Shown in pieces: positions 22,662 to 33,938 of a stretch of DNA of 64,000 nucleotides (positions are counted from its first letter, which is position 1; the number at the start of each line of letters is the position of its first letter). This stretch comes from Ichthyophis bannanicus (taxonomy: Eukaryota; Chordata; Amphibia; Gymnophiona; Ichthyophiidae), in the NCBI GenBank assembly GCA_033557465.1, contig CM066045.1:134995596-135059595 (forward strand). The letters are read 5' to 3'. Under the pieces are notes generated by a model that did not search any database, was not told the DNA's origin, and worked only from the letters and a program-made list of their open reading frames with translations. Both the position numbers and the translations under genes were made by a program.

Positions 22662-22741
22662 TTGCCATTCTGGTAGAGTTCAAGTCCGGTGAGAAGATAC
22701 ACAGACACTTTCCGGAAAAGGCTGTAGTCTTCATGCCATTT
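22662..22741 (-). CDS. usp25: USP25 coding exon (third of those seen)
   Basis: 80 bp from acceptor TTTTCAG/…ACAG at 22742 to donor AA|GTATGT. It encodes KWHEDYSLFRKVSVYLL and TGLELYQNGK, starting in phase 0 and ending in phase 2. Two alternative nearby donors (GC at 22665, GT at 22657) were considered, but only the GTATGT site keeps the frame into the next exon. Confidence 0.92.
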
Positions 22742-24026
22742 CTGTTTTCAGTGAAAAACATTCCCAAGGGAAGAAAGCATTCTGGTTACTGAAACTAAAA
22801 CACACAACCAAACCTGTGACTTGGTGACATTAAATATGAGCACAATGGAACTTCTCCCCAATCATCACTCTGAATCAGAAAGAAGCACACTCCTCCTCCA
22901 TTGTTAGGGGCCCACACCTCTTTCAAAAAAGAATCTGTGCTGATTGCCTGCATCTGAAGAAATTTTCTCATCTACTGTGGGACTATTCTACAGCAACTGA
23001 AACCATCTCCACTGTTCTATCTCATTATAAAGGTGATTCAAGCTGGAGAGGGAATTTTACATGAAGAATATATGCAATAGATATAGTAGGATGTCAACCA
23101 TGTCTTTAGCCCACATGTTTTCCAAAAAACACAGAAGAATTCAGGCCATTCTCAGCCATGTACAGTACCCACTTGCTACTATTTTACCTCTCCCCTCTTC
23201 TACAAGATTGATATTCTACCTCATGTGTTGATTTTGTGTATATTCTAACCCAGGAATGTGCAAACCTGCCCTGCCAGCCATTTGTTTTGTGGCCTGGCCT
23301 GCCACCAACTTCTTCCAGGTTTCCCTGCCGACATCATCACCAAGGGCCCAAAATGGCCACCTTTAATGATATACACCACTGAAGGCGACCATTTAGTGCT
23401 CTTAGTGATGATGTCACCAAAACAACTACAAGCTCCTGCCTTACTATTCCTTGCAGAGGCACTGGGAGCAGTAACATTAGCTGCATCCTCAAAAATGGAG
23501 GAAATGAAGGCTGACAGCTAAAGGTAGAATGAACTCCCTCTGTTATATTAATCTGCTCCTGCCTCTGGTCTCTCTGGCATCCTTACAGGCTCATGTATGT
23601 GAGTGTATGAGCGAGTTCACCCTTCAACCACAGTTTCCTGGAGAGAAGACCGAAACCAAACTCTAAAGTGAGCTGCAAAGGTTTAAATCTGGATGACTGT
23701 ATATAAAAAGAAAATAAAGCCTCCTTCTCCTCAGACATGAGACCTTTACCAAGATTTTGGAAAGGGAGGGGGGGAGAAAGAGGACCCGCAGAACTCAACC
23801 TGGTTATGGCCACCCTCGCTCTAATGTAGAAATTGGTTATTCAACGTAGCGTAGCACAGCATGAGAGGTGGCAAGGAAGTGGAAAACCAAGGTAAGGAAG
23901 GAGCTTTAAGTTCATGTTGCAGATTACCTTCAGAAAAAAAACATCTCCTTTATAAATCTTGTACTAGAAATAGAAGTAAATGCCCTGGACAAGTCTCTTT
24001 GGGAGCATGAGCCCGTTACCCGTCAC

Positions 24027-24105
24027 CTTGTACTCCTCCATGTCCATGTCATCTGGACCAATTTCTCGTAGCTTTGCCCGAGCCACCTTCATAATGCTGA
24101 TTGAC
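24027..24105 (-). CDS. usp25: USP25 coding exon (second of those seen)
   Basis: 79 bp, acceptor CTGACCAG, donor AAG|GTGACG. It completes an Arg codon and gives SISIMKVARAKL, REIGPDDMDMEEYK. The SISIMKVA and GPDD stretches point to USP25 rather than USP28. Phase 2 in, phase 0 out, consistent with both neighbours. Confidence 0.93.
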
Positions 24106-24479
24106 CTGGTCAGCACAAAAACAAGCATAAAGCAACAGGTCAACTACATAAGACAAAGACATGAGGTACAAATACAAACTTCTCATGGACAGCTCTCTTG
24201 GCCCTAACACATTTAATGGCAACATGCTGAGTAAAATACGTTAAGCCACACTGTTTATACTGTGTGAAACAGAAGCCATTGTTATCATACACAACTGAGG
24301 CTTAGAGTCATGTTCAATTGTGTTACATAGTAGCAGGCCTTTTACTAAATATAGCAAGTCTGCAGTAATTCTATTATTCAACCCTCTGATCGAATGCAAG
24401 GCCAATGAAGCAAAGTGGGGATGTCACTTATCCCAGTACAGGATAGTTGACCAGGATCAACTTGTGCTATAACACTATG
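24106..24479. other. Short USP25 intron stretch, nothing recognised
   Basis: Non-coding sequence between the exon at 24105 and the CR1 fragment. No repeat family or motif was recognised. Confidence 0.5.
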
Positions 24480-24773
24480 TTCATAACTACTCCCATACTG
24501 GATCAGACCGATGATCCATCAAGCCCAGTATCCTGTTTCCAACAGTGGTAAATCCAGATCATATATTCCTGGCAAGATTCCATTTTGCTTATCTCCATGC
24601 ATCAGCAGTGGCTTTCTCTAAGTCTACCTTAATAACGGTTTATGGACTTTTCCTCCAGGAACTTGTCCAAATTTTTTTTTTTTTTTTTTTTTTTTAAATT
24701 CAGCTGCACTGACTGCTTCTACCACATCCTCTGGCGATGAATTCCAGAGCTTAATTATGTATGGAGTAAAAAG
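24480..24773 (-). mobile_element. CR1-like LINE fragment, 3' part, split by element D
   Basis: On the minus strand it reads ending residues of a CR1 RT ORF (KLWNSSPEDVVEAVSA-like, FKK) and then 3' UTR with 'ggatcatcggtctgatcca'. A poly(T) run of about 28 sits at 24669. The fragment stops at 24773 exactly where element D begins and resumes at 30433. The same 3' UTR recurs at 49803-49990. Confidence 0.8.
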
Positions 24774-25047
24774 CATAGTTACTCACCTGTAACAGGTGAT
24801 CTCCGGGAACAGCAGGAATTTAGTCTTCACATATGGGTATCATCAGTACTGACGAAGCCTGCGCGGGAACACTCCCCACCGTCCAATTAGAAAGCTTTTG
24901 GGAGCATCCCACAGCGCCTGCGTGCTGCCTTCCCGCCTTTCCCAACTGCCTCTCTCCAGTTGAGCTTTAAAGCTGAGACAAAGAGAGAGAGAGAGGGAAA
25001 GAGAAAGAGATAGAGAGATACAACTCCTAGGGGAAGTGGGTGGGTTG

Positions 25048-25147
25048 TGAAGACTAAATTCCTGCTGTTCCTGGAGATCACCTGTTACAGGTGGAGTAAC
25101 TATGCTATCTCCAGGAACAAGCAGGAATGTAGTCTTCACATATGGGG
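25048..25147. repeat. Internal complementary region of element D
   Basis: 'tgaagactaaattcctgctg', 'ttcctggagatcacctg', 'ttacaggtggagtaactatg' then 'ctatctccaggaacaagcag' and 'tagtcttcacatatgggg'. First half complements 24774-24840, second half complements 30385-30432. The joint 'ggagatag|catagtt' (in reverse complement) equals the two ends seen at 30432 and 24774. Confidence 0.9.
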
Positions 25148-25263
25148 ACTCCCTAGCTTTAGATGCCAGGGAGAAACCCCAGAAGTTGTGTAACCTTGAG
25201 AAAGGGCTCCACTTCCCCCCATGGATCTCTGGCATCCAACCAGGGATGGTGGGTAGGAGTTGA

Positions 25264-26825
25264 TTAGGTATGGAACAGGTGTTGGAGAACAGCCTGACCA
25301 AACAAGGCATCCCGGTGGGAGTCCTTGTCCAAGCAGTAATGGGCTGTGAAGGTATGAAAGGAGGCCCAGGTGGCTGCTCGACAGATGTCGTCGATAGACA
25401 CAGAGTGCAGATGAGCCATTGAAACTGCCATGGCTCTCACATTGTGAGCTGTGACATGGCCCTCCAGAGGAAGATTCTTACTCTGATAGGCAAAGGAAAT
25501 ACATTGAGCAATCCAGTTTGACAGTGTTCTCTTGGAGACTGGAAGTCCCAAATGAGAAGGATCAAAAGCAACAAAGAGTTGAGAGGACTTTCTATGTTGC
25601 TGTGTTCTTTGTAAGTAAAAGGCTAAAGCTTTTTACAGTCCAAAGTATGAAGATTCCTTTCTGCATTTGATGCATGAGGCCTTGGAAAGAACACAGGTAG
25701 GTAGACCGCTTGGTTTAGATGAAAAGGCGAGACCACCTTTGGCATAAAGTGTGGATGAGTCCTAAGGACTACCTTGTCATGATCGAACCTTGTATAAGGT
25801 GGATCAGCCACTAGTGCTTGCAACTCACTGATGCGACGTGCTGATGTAATTGCAATGAGAAAGATAAACTTCCAGGAAAGGAATTTCAAGGAGGTAGTAG
25901 CTAAGGGTTCGAAAGGTGGCTTCATGAGCTGACCAAGAACCAAGTTTAAGTCCCATGCCACAGGTGGTGGCCTAATGAGAGGTTTAGTTAGCAGAAGGCC
26001 TCTCATAAATCTTGCTATAAGAGGATGGGTGGAAATAGGTTGTCCATTTAGAGACTTGAAGGAAGCTGCAATAGCACTCAAATGGACTCTCACTAAGTTA
26101 GTCTTAAGTCCTGCATTGGATAAATGAAGGAGATACTCCAGTAATGATTCCAGAGGTACCGCAAGGGGGTTAAGACCCTTCTGCGAACACCATATGGTAA
26201 ACCTTTTCCACTTGAAAGCATAAGAGCGTCTTGTGGAAGGCTTTCTGGAAGCATAAAGGATATCCTTTACTTGCTGAGGGAGGTTAACATCATGGAGATC
26301 TAGGCCTTCAGCAACAAAGCCCTGAGATGCAGAGACTGGGGACTGGGATGCCATAACATTCCGTTCTCCTGAGATAGGAGATCTGGAGCAGACCCTAACT
26401 CCAGGGAGGGAGCTTGAGAGAGATGTAGAAGCAGAGGGTACCACACTTGCTGAGGCCAATGTGGAGCTATAAGAATCATACGGCCTCTGTCTCTCTGAAG
26501 CTTGAATAGGGTCCTGGGAATTAGCGGAATGGGTGGAAAGGCATAAAGGAAGTCTTGACCCCAGTGAAGGAGGAAAGCATCCTTGGCCTGAGAGCCCTGA
26601 GCCGGGATTCTGGAACAGAACCGGGGAAGTTTGGCATTCAACGGACTTGCAAAGAGGCCTATGTCCGGGGTTCCCCAAATTTGAAAATTCTTGGTCACCT
26701 GGTCTACATGTAGAGACCATTCGTGTAGAAGCAGAACGCGACTGAGTCTGTCTGCCCAAGAGTTTTGAATGCCTGAAATATACACTGCCAGGAGATGAAT
26801 CTGATGCTCTCTGGCGAGGGCCCAT
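25264..26825 (-). pseudogene. Tyrosine recombinase of element D, one main frameshift
   Basis: A 400-residue frame (26825-25623) holds the linker end and N-terminal core: STRRSYAFKWKRF, NLVRVHLSAIAA, RFMRGLLL, then ARRISELQALV (catalytic Arg), HPHFMPKVV and LHTLDCK. A one-base loss near 25630 shifts to frame 25551-25264 with LPVSKRTLS, HNVRAM (HxxR) and HYCLDKD (Tyr). Apart from that shift, the catalytic set is complete. Confidence 0.88.
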
Positions 26826-26827
26826 AG

Positions 26828-28558
26828 TTATAAAGCTTCATTGCAAAGCGACAGAGAGCCTGTTTCACCCTGCTTGTTCACGTAGAACATGGCTACTTGG
26901 TTGTCCGTGTGGATAAGGACCGTCTTGCAGCTGAGTAGGGTGTGGAACACTCGCAGAGCAAGGAAGACTGCTCTGAGCTCTAAGAGATTGATATGTAGAT
27001 GAGTCTCCTGTGGAGTCCAAGTGCCTTGGGTGGAGAGGTCTTGTAGATGAGCTCCCCAACCCATTGGAGAAGCATCTGTTGTGAGAGTTGCCTGGGGTAA
27101 AGGTTGTTGAAACGGGGACCCCAGCAACAGGTTTTGAGTGGATTGCCACCATTGGAGAGACAGAATAAGGCAATTTGTGTTTGCTATTTTGTCTGACAGG
27201 CACCCTGAAGCTTGGGTCCATTGAGTGGATAAAGTCCACTGGGCTGCTCTCATATGGAGGCGAGCATAGGGAACCACATGCAAGGTAGATGCCATGTGGC
27301 CTAGCAGTTGTAACATCTCCCGAGCAGTGAGATGAGGCTTTAGCACTGCTTGAGAAGCTAACTGCACCATGCGAAGGCAACGGGTCTGAGGAAGATAGGC
27401 CCTTGCTTTCCTTGTATCCACTCAATGAACTCCTATGAACTCTAAAGACTGAGTGGGAGTTAGACTGGACTTTGGGACGTTTATGACTAGACCCAAATAC
27501 TGAAGGATATGCATTGTGCAAGATAGAGAAATCCTGGCCTCTGACTCTGATGGGGCTCGAATGAGCCAATCGTCTAAGTAAGGGAAGACAAATATTCCTA
27601 GAGTGCGAAGAAATGCTGCTACCACAGCCATGCATTTCGTAAACACCCTCGGTGCAGAGGCAAGGTCAAAAGGAAGCACCCTGTATTGGTAGTGCTTTCC
27701 CTGAAAAAGGAACCGAAGGAACTTTCTGTGAGATGGATGGATGAGAACATGAGTGTATGCATCCTTGAGATCTAGAGAACATAGCCAATCCTGATTCTAA
27801 AGGTATGGCAGCAGAGTTCCTAGAGAAACCATCTTGAATTTCTCTTTGAACAGGAATTTGTTCAATTCTCTGAGGTCTAAAATAGGTCTGTGTCCTCCTG
27901 TTTTCTTTGGGATAAGGAAATAGGGGGAGTAAAACCCTGTACCCTGTTGAGGAATGGGTACTTCTTCTATTGCCCCTTGGGAGGTCTGAGAATTGAATTG
28001 TCTTACCATTGTGGGAGGGGGCATGCTCGAAAAATGGAGCTTGTAACCCTCTTTTATGATGGAGTGTGTCCAATGCTCTGCTGTTATCTGCCCCCATATG
28101 GGTGCAAAGTGACACAACCTTCCTGGGATGGTGGAAGGCTCTGGTCCATTGAAAACCAGGAAGTCTAAGTTCTCTAGATGAAAGTCAAAGGCCTTGTGGA
28201 GGCTGAGCCTGCTGAGACGGTTGAGGCTTAGCAGTCTTTGCTTTCCTTTGTTTAGGTGGTTGCTGACTTTTCCGGACAGGTTGACCTGTAGAGCGTCCCT
28301 GCTGGGAATAAGCAGGATAAAACCTTTTCTTTTTGGAAAAGAATGTTTTTTTGAAAGATTTCTTTCTTGCAGGATCAGCTGTGGCCTTGGATAATCTATC
28401 CAAGGTGGAGTTGTCAGCATCCAACTCATTGGCTTTTTCTTGCCAATCTTTGCCAAACAGGTTCTCACCAGTACAAGGAATATTGCCCAGTTTGTCTTGT
28501 ACCCAGAGCTCCAAATCAGATGCCTGGAGCCAGGCAATTCTACATGCACATATGGCAA
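26828..28558 (-). pseudogene. Reverse transcriptase-RNase H of element D
   Basis: RT pieces: frame 28558-27797 (YSPYFLIPKKTGG, PILDLRELNKFL, VSLGTLLPYL), a shift at about 27797, frame 27679-27422 (LPFDLASAPRVF, YLDDWLIRA, SLEFIGVH). RNase H frame 27421-26828 has TTDASPMGWGAHL, LLELRAVFLAL, HTDNQVAMFY, then a stop after CNEAL and continuation AVYISGIQNSWADRLSR. All catalytic acidic residues are present but the reading is in at least four segments. Confidence 0.88.
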
Positions 28559-30055
28559 TGGCAGAGGTTCTGCTTATGCACTCAAAACAGTCAAAAGCTG
28601 CACAGTTGACAAATTTAGAAACATCCTGGGCATGTTTGATCAATGTGAGAAAATCTTGCCTTCTATCTTCAGGAAGAAGAGGGCTCAAAACTTCGAAATC
28701 TCCTGTGATTTCCCTTCAGGAACATTCCCATATATAAAATATAGGAACTGATCCTGGCAGAAAGCATGGAAGCCTGGAAAGTACGATGTCCAAAAGCATC
28801 CAAAGTTCTGCACTCACGTCCTGGAGGATTAGAAGCATGCCTCTTTGCACTCCTAATCCTTCTCATAGCTGATTCTACTACAATAGAGTGGTGAGGAAGC
28901 TGAGTCTTCTGGAAACCAGGACAAGGAGGGACTTGGTACATAGTATCCAGTCTACGAGAGTGAGGAGAGGTGGTAAGAGGCATCTCCCACATTCTTAGCA
29001 TGAGATCATGCAAGATCTCATGGATGGGTAAGGTAGCTGCCTCCTTAGGAGCTTTGGGATATTGTAAAATTTCCAACTCCTTTGCTCTGGGCTCTGTTTC
29101 AGGAGCCACAGTAATGGACAGACCTCGAGCCACCTCCCTGATGAAGTCCTGAAAGGAAATATCCTCTGGAGGAGACATCCTGCGTTTAGGGGAGGAAGGC
29201 TCCTCTGGAAGAAGTATTCCCGTACCGATAGAACTGTCAGAATCCTCAGATTCCTCTCAGGACTCGAAGTACCTTCTGTCTGGATGCTCTTGAAGAGCCC
29301 GATACCTGTACCGACCGAAGTCGGTACGGGGGGAATCGGTACCGGTGTATCGGTACCAGAGGGCATCGCATGAACGGGTGCCAGCAATGCGGACACCGAT
29401 GTCGATGCCAATGCTGTTGGTACCGGTGCCGATACCGGTGCCGGAGTCGGTTGAACTGTCTGACGCGATTCCGAGGGTGTCGATGCCACAAGGAGAGCCG
29501 CCAGACTGCGTTCAATAGCCAGGAACCTCTGGTCTATCGATGCTGCCGATGCCTGGATGTCGGTACCGGAGAAAACAGCCGGTACCCCAGAGCATGGCAC
29601 CAGTAGTTCTGCCGAGGTTGAGGCCTCGAGAACGTCCTGGAGCCCTGATAATGCTTTGGAAGCTGAAGCCTCCCGCTGGGGCAATTTTGCCAATGCAGAA
29701 TCCTCAAGGGCAACGCCAGAGGCATCTCGATGCTTAGATCTACCCTTTGAGGACCGGCTAGACTTGTGTTTAGTTACCTGAGATCCACGGAAGAGGAAGC
29801 CCTGGAAGATGCCGATGTCACCGAGGCTGCATCGGAGGGAAACAGGGTACTGAGCTTAGCAGCCCTGTTCTGCCAACCTCTTTTGGACATCATGGCACAG
29901 GCCATACATTCCGTGATGGAGTAGTCAGGACCTAAACATTTAAGACACCACTCATGGGTGTCTGTGACGGAGATGGTACCGCCACACTTGGTGCACTTTT
30001 TGAAACCCGAAGCGGGTTTTTCCCACTGTGGAGGAATTTTGGGCCTAGGGCCCAA
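28185..30055 (-). pseudogene. gag of element D
   Basis: Frame 30055-29774 begins near MGPRPKIPPQW and holds ASGFKKCTKCGGTIS, DTHEWCLKCLGPDY, ECMACAMM: the Cys/His motif of the family, with His replaced by Tyr after LGPD. A proline/threonine-rich middle (29693-29200) is rich in the 6-mer 'ggtacc'. Core frames 29178-28669 and 28688-28185 hold HEILHDLMLRMW, HHSIVVESAMRRI, YILYMGMFL, FDCFECISRTSAIA, LELWVQDKLGN and ENLFGKDW. Shifts occur near 29170 and 28690. Confidence 0.85.
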
Positions 30056-30086
30056 AATGGCGCTTGCACCTGGAAAAAAGTACTAA

Positions 30087-30140
30087 GTGTGTGTGTGTGT
30101 GTAGATATATATGTGTATATATATTTTTTTTTAAAGAAAG
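30087..30140. repeat. (TG)n/(TA)n microsatellite and T-run in element D
   Basis: 'gtgtgtgtgtgtgtgtag' then 'atatatatgtgtatatatat' and a run of T, in the 5' untranslated part of D just upstream of gag. A local expansion; no function inferred. Confidence 0.8.
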
Positions 30141-30432
30141 AAAGAACCACCGGCGGTACCGGTAAAGCGTCGAGGAAGGCAGACGCGACCACAAAAAGAA
30201 GGGGAATAAGGAAATATTTTCTGTGGTGACAGGAACAACGACCTGCTGGCTCCATGGAAAACGAAGAACTGGAGAGAGGCAGTTGGGAAAGGCGGGAAGG
30301 CAGCATGCAGGCGCTGTGGGATGCTCCCAAAAGCTTTCTAATTGGACGCTGGGGAGCGTTCCCGCACAGGCTCCGTCGGTACCGACGATACCCATATGTG
30401 AAGACTACATTCCTGCTTGTTCCTGGAGATAG

Positions 30433-31010
30433 TATTTTCTCCTATTTGTTCTACATCTACTGTTACGTAACTTCATGGTGATTCTCCTGGTCTTTGTACC
30501 AGTCTAACAAGTATACAACCGACTGATGTTTACCCATTCCACTCCATTCAGGATTTTATAGACTTTATCATACAACCCCTCTCAGTCATCTCTCCTCCAA
30601 GCTCAAGTGCCCTAATCAGTTTGGCCTTTCCCCTCAAGAGAGTCATTCTATCCTGGTCACCATTTTGATCGCTCTTCTATATAACCTTTCCAACTCCACC
30701 ATATCTTTCTTGAGATGCAGAGATCAGAATAGCACACAATAGTGATGGTGTGGTTGCACCACAAAGCAATACAGAGACATTATTATTCTCTGTTTTATTC
30801 TCTATTCCTTTCCTTATAAAATTCCTAACATTCCGTTTGCATTTTTTCTACACTGAGCAAAAAATTTCAATGAATTGTCCATGATAATATCTAGATGCTT
30901 TTCCTGAGTGGTGACTCCTAATGTGGAACCTAGCATCGTATAACTATAATCTGATAACAAATAGGAATCTCATTACCAGCAGTCACGAACATGAGCTTGT
31001 AAACATCTAA
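30433..31010 (-). mobile_element. CR1-like LINE fragment, upstream part, continuing from 24773
   Basis: Minus-strand CR1 coding remnant leading into 24773: plus-strand landmarks are 'ctctcctccaagctcaagtg', 'agatcagaatagcacacaa', 'tggttgcaccacaaagcaat', which correspond to the RT C-terminal region also seen at 34735-35420. It is a degraded 5'-truncated copy that served as landing site for D. Confidence 0.75.
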
Positions 31011-31267
31011 TGCCAAACTAGTTCACAGGCATTATCCTCAATTTGCAAAAGAGGCTTTCAGAGACTTCAAAAGTACACTTATCCCAAATGAAATGAACCA
31101 AGATGCCTAAAATATTGAGTACAGAGAAGGTAATGGGAAAGCAAACAACCAAACTGCAGAAGATGTAGCCACATGACAAAATCCCTTTGGTATGGGCTGG
31201 AGGAGCATGTAATAAGATCACACATCACCATATAATCCAAGTAAAATTGGGCTCACAGGAACTTTAC

Positions 31268-31446
31268 CTTTCATCGTAACTAAGATTTCTGTCTGCAAAC
31301 TGTTCCAGCAGTGTGCGCTCAATCACTCGCTCGGGAGCCTTGTTCTGAAAGAAGTACACCAGGACGTGTTGAAGACGTGGGTCACTATGTGGTGTGGGCT
31401 CCTCTTGAGATAGTGAACGCAGTCGCGAGTACTCTTCATGGAACGC
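31268..31446 (-). CDS. usp25: USP25 coding exon (first of those seen)
   Basis: 179 bp, acceptor TGTGGTAG, donor AAG|GTAAAG. It encodes [51 protein letters not shown] and YDER in phase 0, ending in phase 2. USP25 is a cytosolic ubiquitin isopeptidase acting on polyubiquitin chains in ERAD and innate signalling (family knowledge). This exon begins the post-catalytic C-terminal region, so no Cys/His/Asp catalytic residues are expected. The VYFFQN and NLSYDERS stretches favour USP25 over USP28. The intron below it (7.2 kb) is mostly element D. Confidence 0.93.
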
Positions 31447-32329
31447 CTACCACAGGAGATACAATTGATTTAGCTGCATGAACCTTACTGTTATCCTCCA
31501 TCTATCTAAGTCAATTCAATCATTTTGAATATGAGAAATGCTGTTCTGGTGCCTCCCTTTGGGCCATTTTTACTTAATTTGCTCATCATATTCAACTGCT
31601 GTTAGATACGGTAAAGAATCTGGTGAAGGAAGTAACACGATATGCTCTTTCTCCTACACATTACCAACAAACATCAACTGTCACACAGTCACAAGGATTG
31701 GAATCTGTTTTTTGCCAATGCATGGTGAAAAAAAATATACTTTGCACTTCTACCACCTTGAATATTCTGATCAGTAGCATGAGTCAACATGATACAAAAA
31801 TACGTGAGAAAACACACAAACATGTCATCAGATGGACACCCTTTGCTGAACTTGGTTTTACGACCAGCTAAAAGACAATGGTTTACAGCGGGTGATAGAA
31901 TGAGCAGGGTTGTATGTATTCCAGGATTCTGAATATTTTGCCTTTATAAAGTCCTTACTTTTAACTCCAAATTTGGCATCCCTCCAGTCTGAAATCATCT
32001 GACATGCTTGAGAAGAATCAGACTGGAATCTAATGCCTATAGACTACTGTGCCATACTAATGTTTTAAATGAAATCCTCTTCTCTGGTAAAATAAATGAA
32101 CAAAAGGCCCATGGCATTATTTTGTATGAAACATATTTTCCCTTTTAATACTACAAATTTTATGACTCATGTATGTGTTTATCTGCCCACAGGCATAAGT
32201 ATATATAGGTAGGGGGACAAGGGGGGCTCCCCCCCCAAATGCCGGACTGCCATCCTTCCTCTCCCACTGCTGGCTGGTTTCAACAACCTGGTTTCAAATC
32301 TGGCTGCAGCCCCAGTCAAACTAAGAAGA
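31447..32329. other. Intronic sequence, nothing recognised
   Basis: AT-rich, no exon and no clear repeat family. The next USP25 exon upstream was not found here or further right in the window. Confidence 0.5.
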
Positions 32330-32560
32330 ACTCTTGGCTTGCTTTCGCACACTCGCACTGAAAGTGCTGCGATGCCATTCCCACCTTGATGCAGACTTCC
32401 TGTATTTGTGTGTGTGTGTGTGTGTGGGGGGGGGGGCACACCGGCATCGCAGCACTTTCAGTGCAAGGGTGTGAAAGCAAGCCCAGAGCTTACTTTCACA
32501 CACTTACAGTGAAAGCGACGCAATGCCAGAAGTCTGCATCAGGGGTGGGTTCGGCATTGC
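32330..32560. repeat. Inverted repeat around a (TG)n/G-run, with a third direct unit
   Basis: Left arm 'cttgctttcgcacactcgca' followed by 'ctgaaagtgctgcgatgcc' near 32336-32374; right arm 'ggcatcgcagcactttcagtg' region near 32442-32480 in inverse. Between them lies '(tg)9' plus 'gggggggggg'. A further related unit 'cagtgaaagcgacgcaatgcc' follows at 32508. It may be a small palindromic repeat element; family not recognised. Confidence 0.65.
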
Positions 32561-33104
32561 AACAGTAGGTAGTTGCAGTAATAAAAGGAAGATCAAGGAC
32601 TGGTTGGTAAGGAGAAGGAGTGAAGTCTGCATAGAGAAGCAGAAAGTAAATACAGAAAAGCTGAAAGAAAGAGATAGGTGTTAAAGAGATGGATTTAGGG
32701 GCGGACATGAAGACAGAGGGAGAGAAAAGGCGACATTTTACTTACCAGTTAATGTCCTTTCCTTGAGTCCTCCTAGGCCAGTCTAGACAAGTGGGTTGTG
32801 TTCCCCTACCAGCAGATTGGTGGAGACAAAGAACCAATGAAAAGCCCAGGTTTCAATAACATTACTCCCATACCTCTATTTGCCTCAGTCACCAGAAGCA
32901 TATGGGAGAAGTGTGGCAAACCTCACACAACCTCAATCGGGGGCAACAAGGAGTAAGGAACAGTAGAGAACTATGTATAGGAAAGGATAAACAGAAAGCT
33001 GTCCGTAGAAGATGAACCTGCAGAGCTAAGTATTAAAATCATAGCAGACCCAAGGGAACCACAGCAGATACAAAGCAGATACAGTTTCAGAGGGAGGCCC
33101 TGGA

Positions 33105-33195
33105 CTGGTCTAGGTAAGGACATTAACTGGTTAAGTAAAATGTCACCTTCCATATCGTCCTTCTAGACAAGTCTAAACAAGTGGGATGTACCAAA
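33105..33195. repeat. Internal complementary region of element H
   Basis: 'actggtctaggtaaggaca' and 'ttaactggttaagtaaaatg' are complementary to the left end (32733-32800), and 'tctagacaagtctaaacaag' with 'tgggatgta' matches the right end in inverse (52685-52715). Diverged but in the expected order. Confidence 0.65.
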
Positions 33196-33497
33196 GTACA
33201 ACTCCACTGGGTGGGAAGACAACAAAGCAGCTCAAAAACCTCAGAGACAAAGGCTGTGTCTGCCTGCGCATGGACAGTCAAACAGTAATGCTTGACAAAA
33301 GTAGAACATGATGCCCACGTTGCTACACGATAAATGTCTGCAGAGGCTATTGAGCTCTGCTCTGCCCATGAGGACTCTTGTGCTCAGGTAGAATGGGTGC
33401 GCAAACCCTCTGGATTCAGCCGGTTTCACAGCAGAGGATCTTCTTAATCTAGCACCCTAAAGCAGACTTACCCACCGCAGACTTACACACCGCATGG

Positions 33498-33791
33498 AGT
33501 GGAGGAGTGGCCTAGTGGTTGGGGCAAGGTACTTCAGGCCGGAAGGTCGGGGGTTCAAATCCCACTAGAGGACAGCAACCTTGGGCCGGAAGGACTGGGG
33601 TTTCTAGTCCCACAGGTGCTCCTTGTGGTCTTGGGCAAGCCACTTAACCCTCCATTGCCCATGTTCCCTGTAAAATAGTTATCTCCAAGTTATAATGCCC
33701 TGTTCAATGTAATTTCAGTTTGTTCAATGTAAACCGCACTGATGCAGAAAAGCGCGGTATATAAGAGAATGTAAATAAAATAAAATAAAAT
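33498..33791 (+). mobile_element. tRNA-headed SINE with LINE-like 3' tail
   Basis: The 5' head has a pol III A-box-like 'gtggcctagtggttggggc' and B-box 'ggttcaaatcc'. A second related block 'gggccggaaggactggggtt' follows. The 3' end has 'gtaaaccgcactgatgcag', 'gcgcggtatataag' and an (ATAAA)n tail, resembling L2/CR1-type 3' ends. Flanks form an imperfect duplication: 'cacaccgcatgg' (33486-33497) and 'cacacttgcatgg' (33792-33804). A mobilised SINE, not a tRNA gene. Confidence 0.85.
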
Positions 33792-33938
33792 CACACTTGC
33801 ATGGGCCAGCAAACAGCACAAGACGACAGTTGGATTTACGAAGGGAATTTGTAACCTCCATGTAACAAAGCAGCACCCTCCGGACATCCACAAGGTGAAG
33901 ATCCTTATCCCTCCCCTGACACTGCTTCTTAAAGGAGG

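Larger units (their letters stand above)
24774..30432 (-). mobile_element. DIRS-like retrotransposon D, in a USP25 intron in sense orientation
   Basis: 5,659 bp with exact ends, because the flanks are one continuous CR1: '…gagtaaaaag' left and 'tattttctcc…' right. Minus-strand order: 5' terminus 30432-30240, gag 30055-28185, RT 28115-27422, RNase H 27421-26828, linker, recombinase 26825-25264, internal complementary region 25147-25048, 3' terminus 24960-24774. An AG at the joint is shared with the host site; no target duplication. Terminal sequence ('gaagactaaattcctgctgt') differs from A, B, C, E, F, so it is another subfamily. Frames carry several single-base shifts. Confidence 0.93.

Noticed and set aside
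22658..22669. GC donor at 22665 or GT donor at 22657 for the USP25 exon
   Set aside because: Neither keeps the phase into the exon at 21100; the GTATGT donor at 22661 does.
20355..31446. Assigning the host exons to USP28 or to a giant E3 ligase such as UBR4
   Set aside because: The five exons together (FFQN, SISIMKVA, KWHEDYSLFRKVSVYLL, MNELVIPC, CSYLG) agree with USP25; USP28 differs at these places, and a fourth exon predicted from USP25 was then found in phase at 21100-20977.
33498..33580. A tRNA gene, because of A-box and B-box like sequences
   Set aside because: No cloverleaf arms could be paired, it is followed by a LINE-like tail and flanked by a target duplication: a SINE head.
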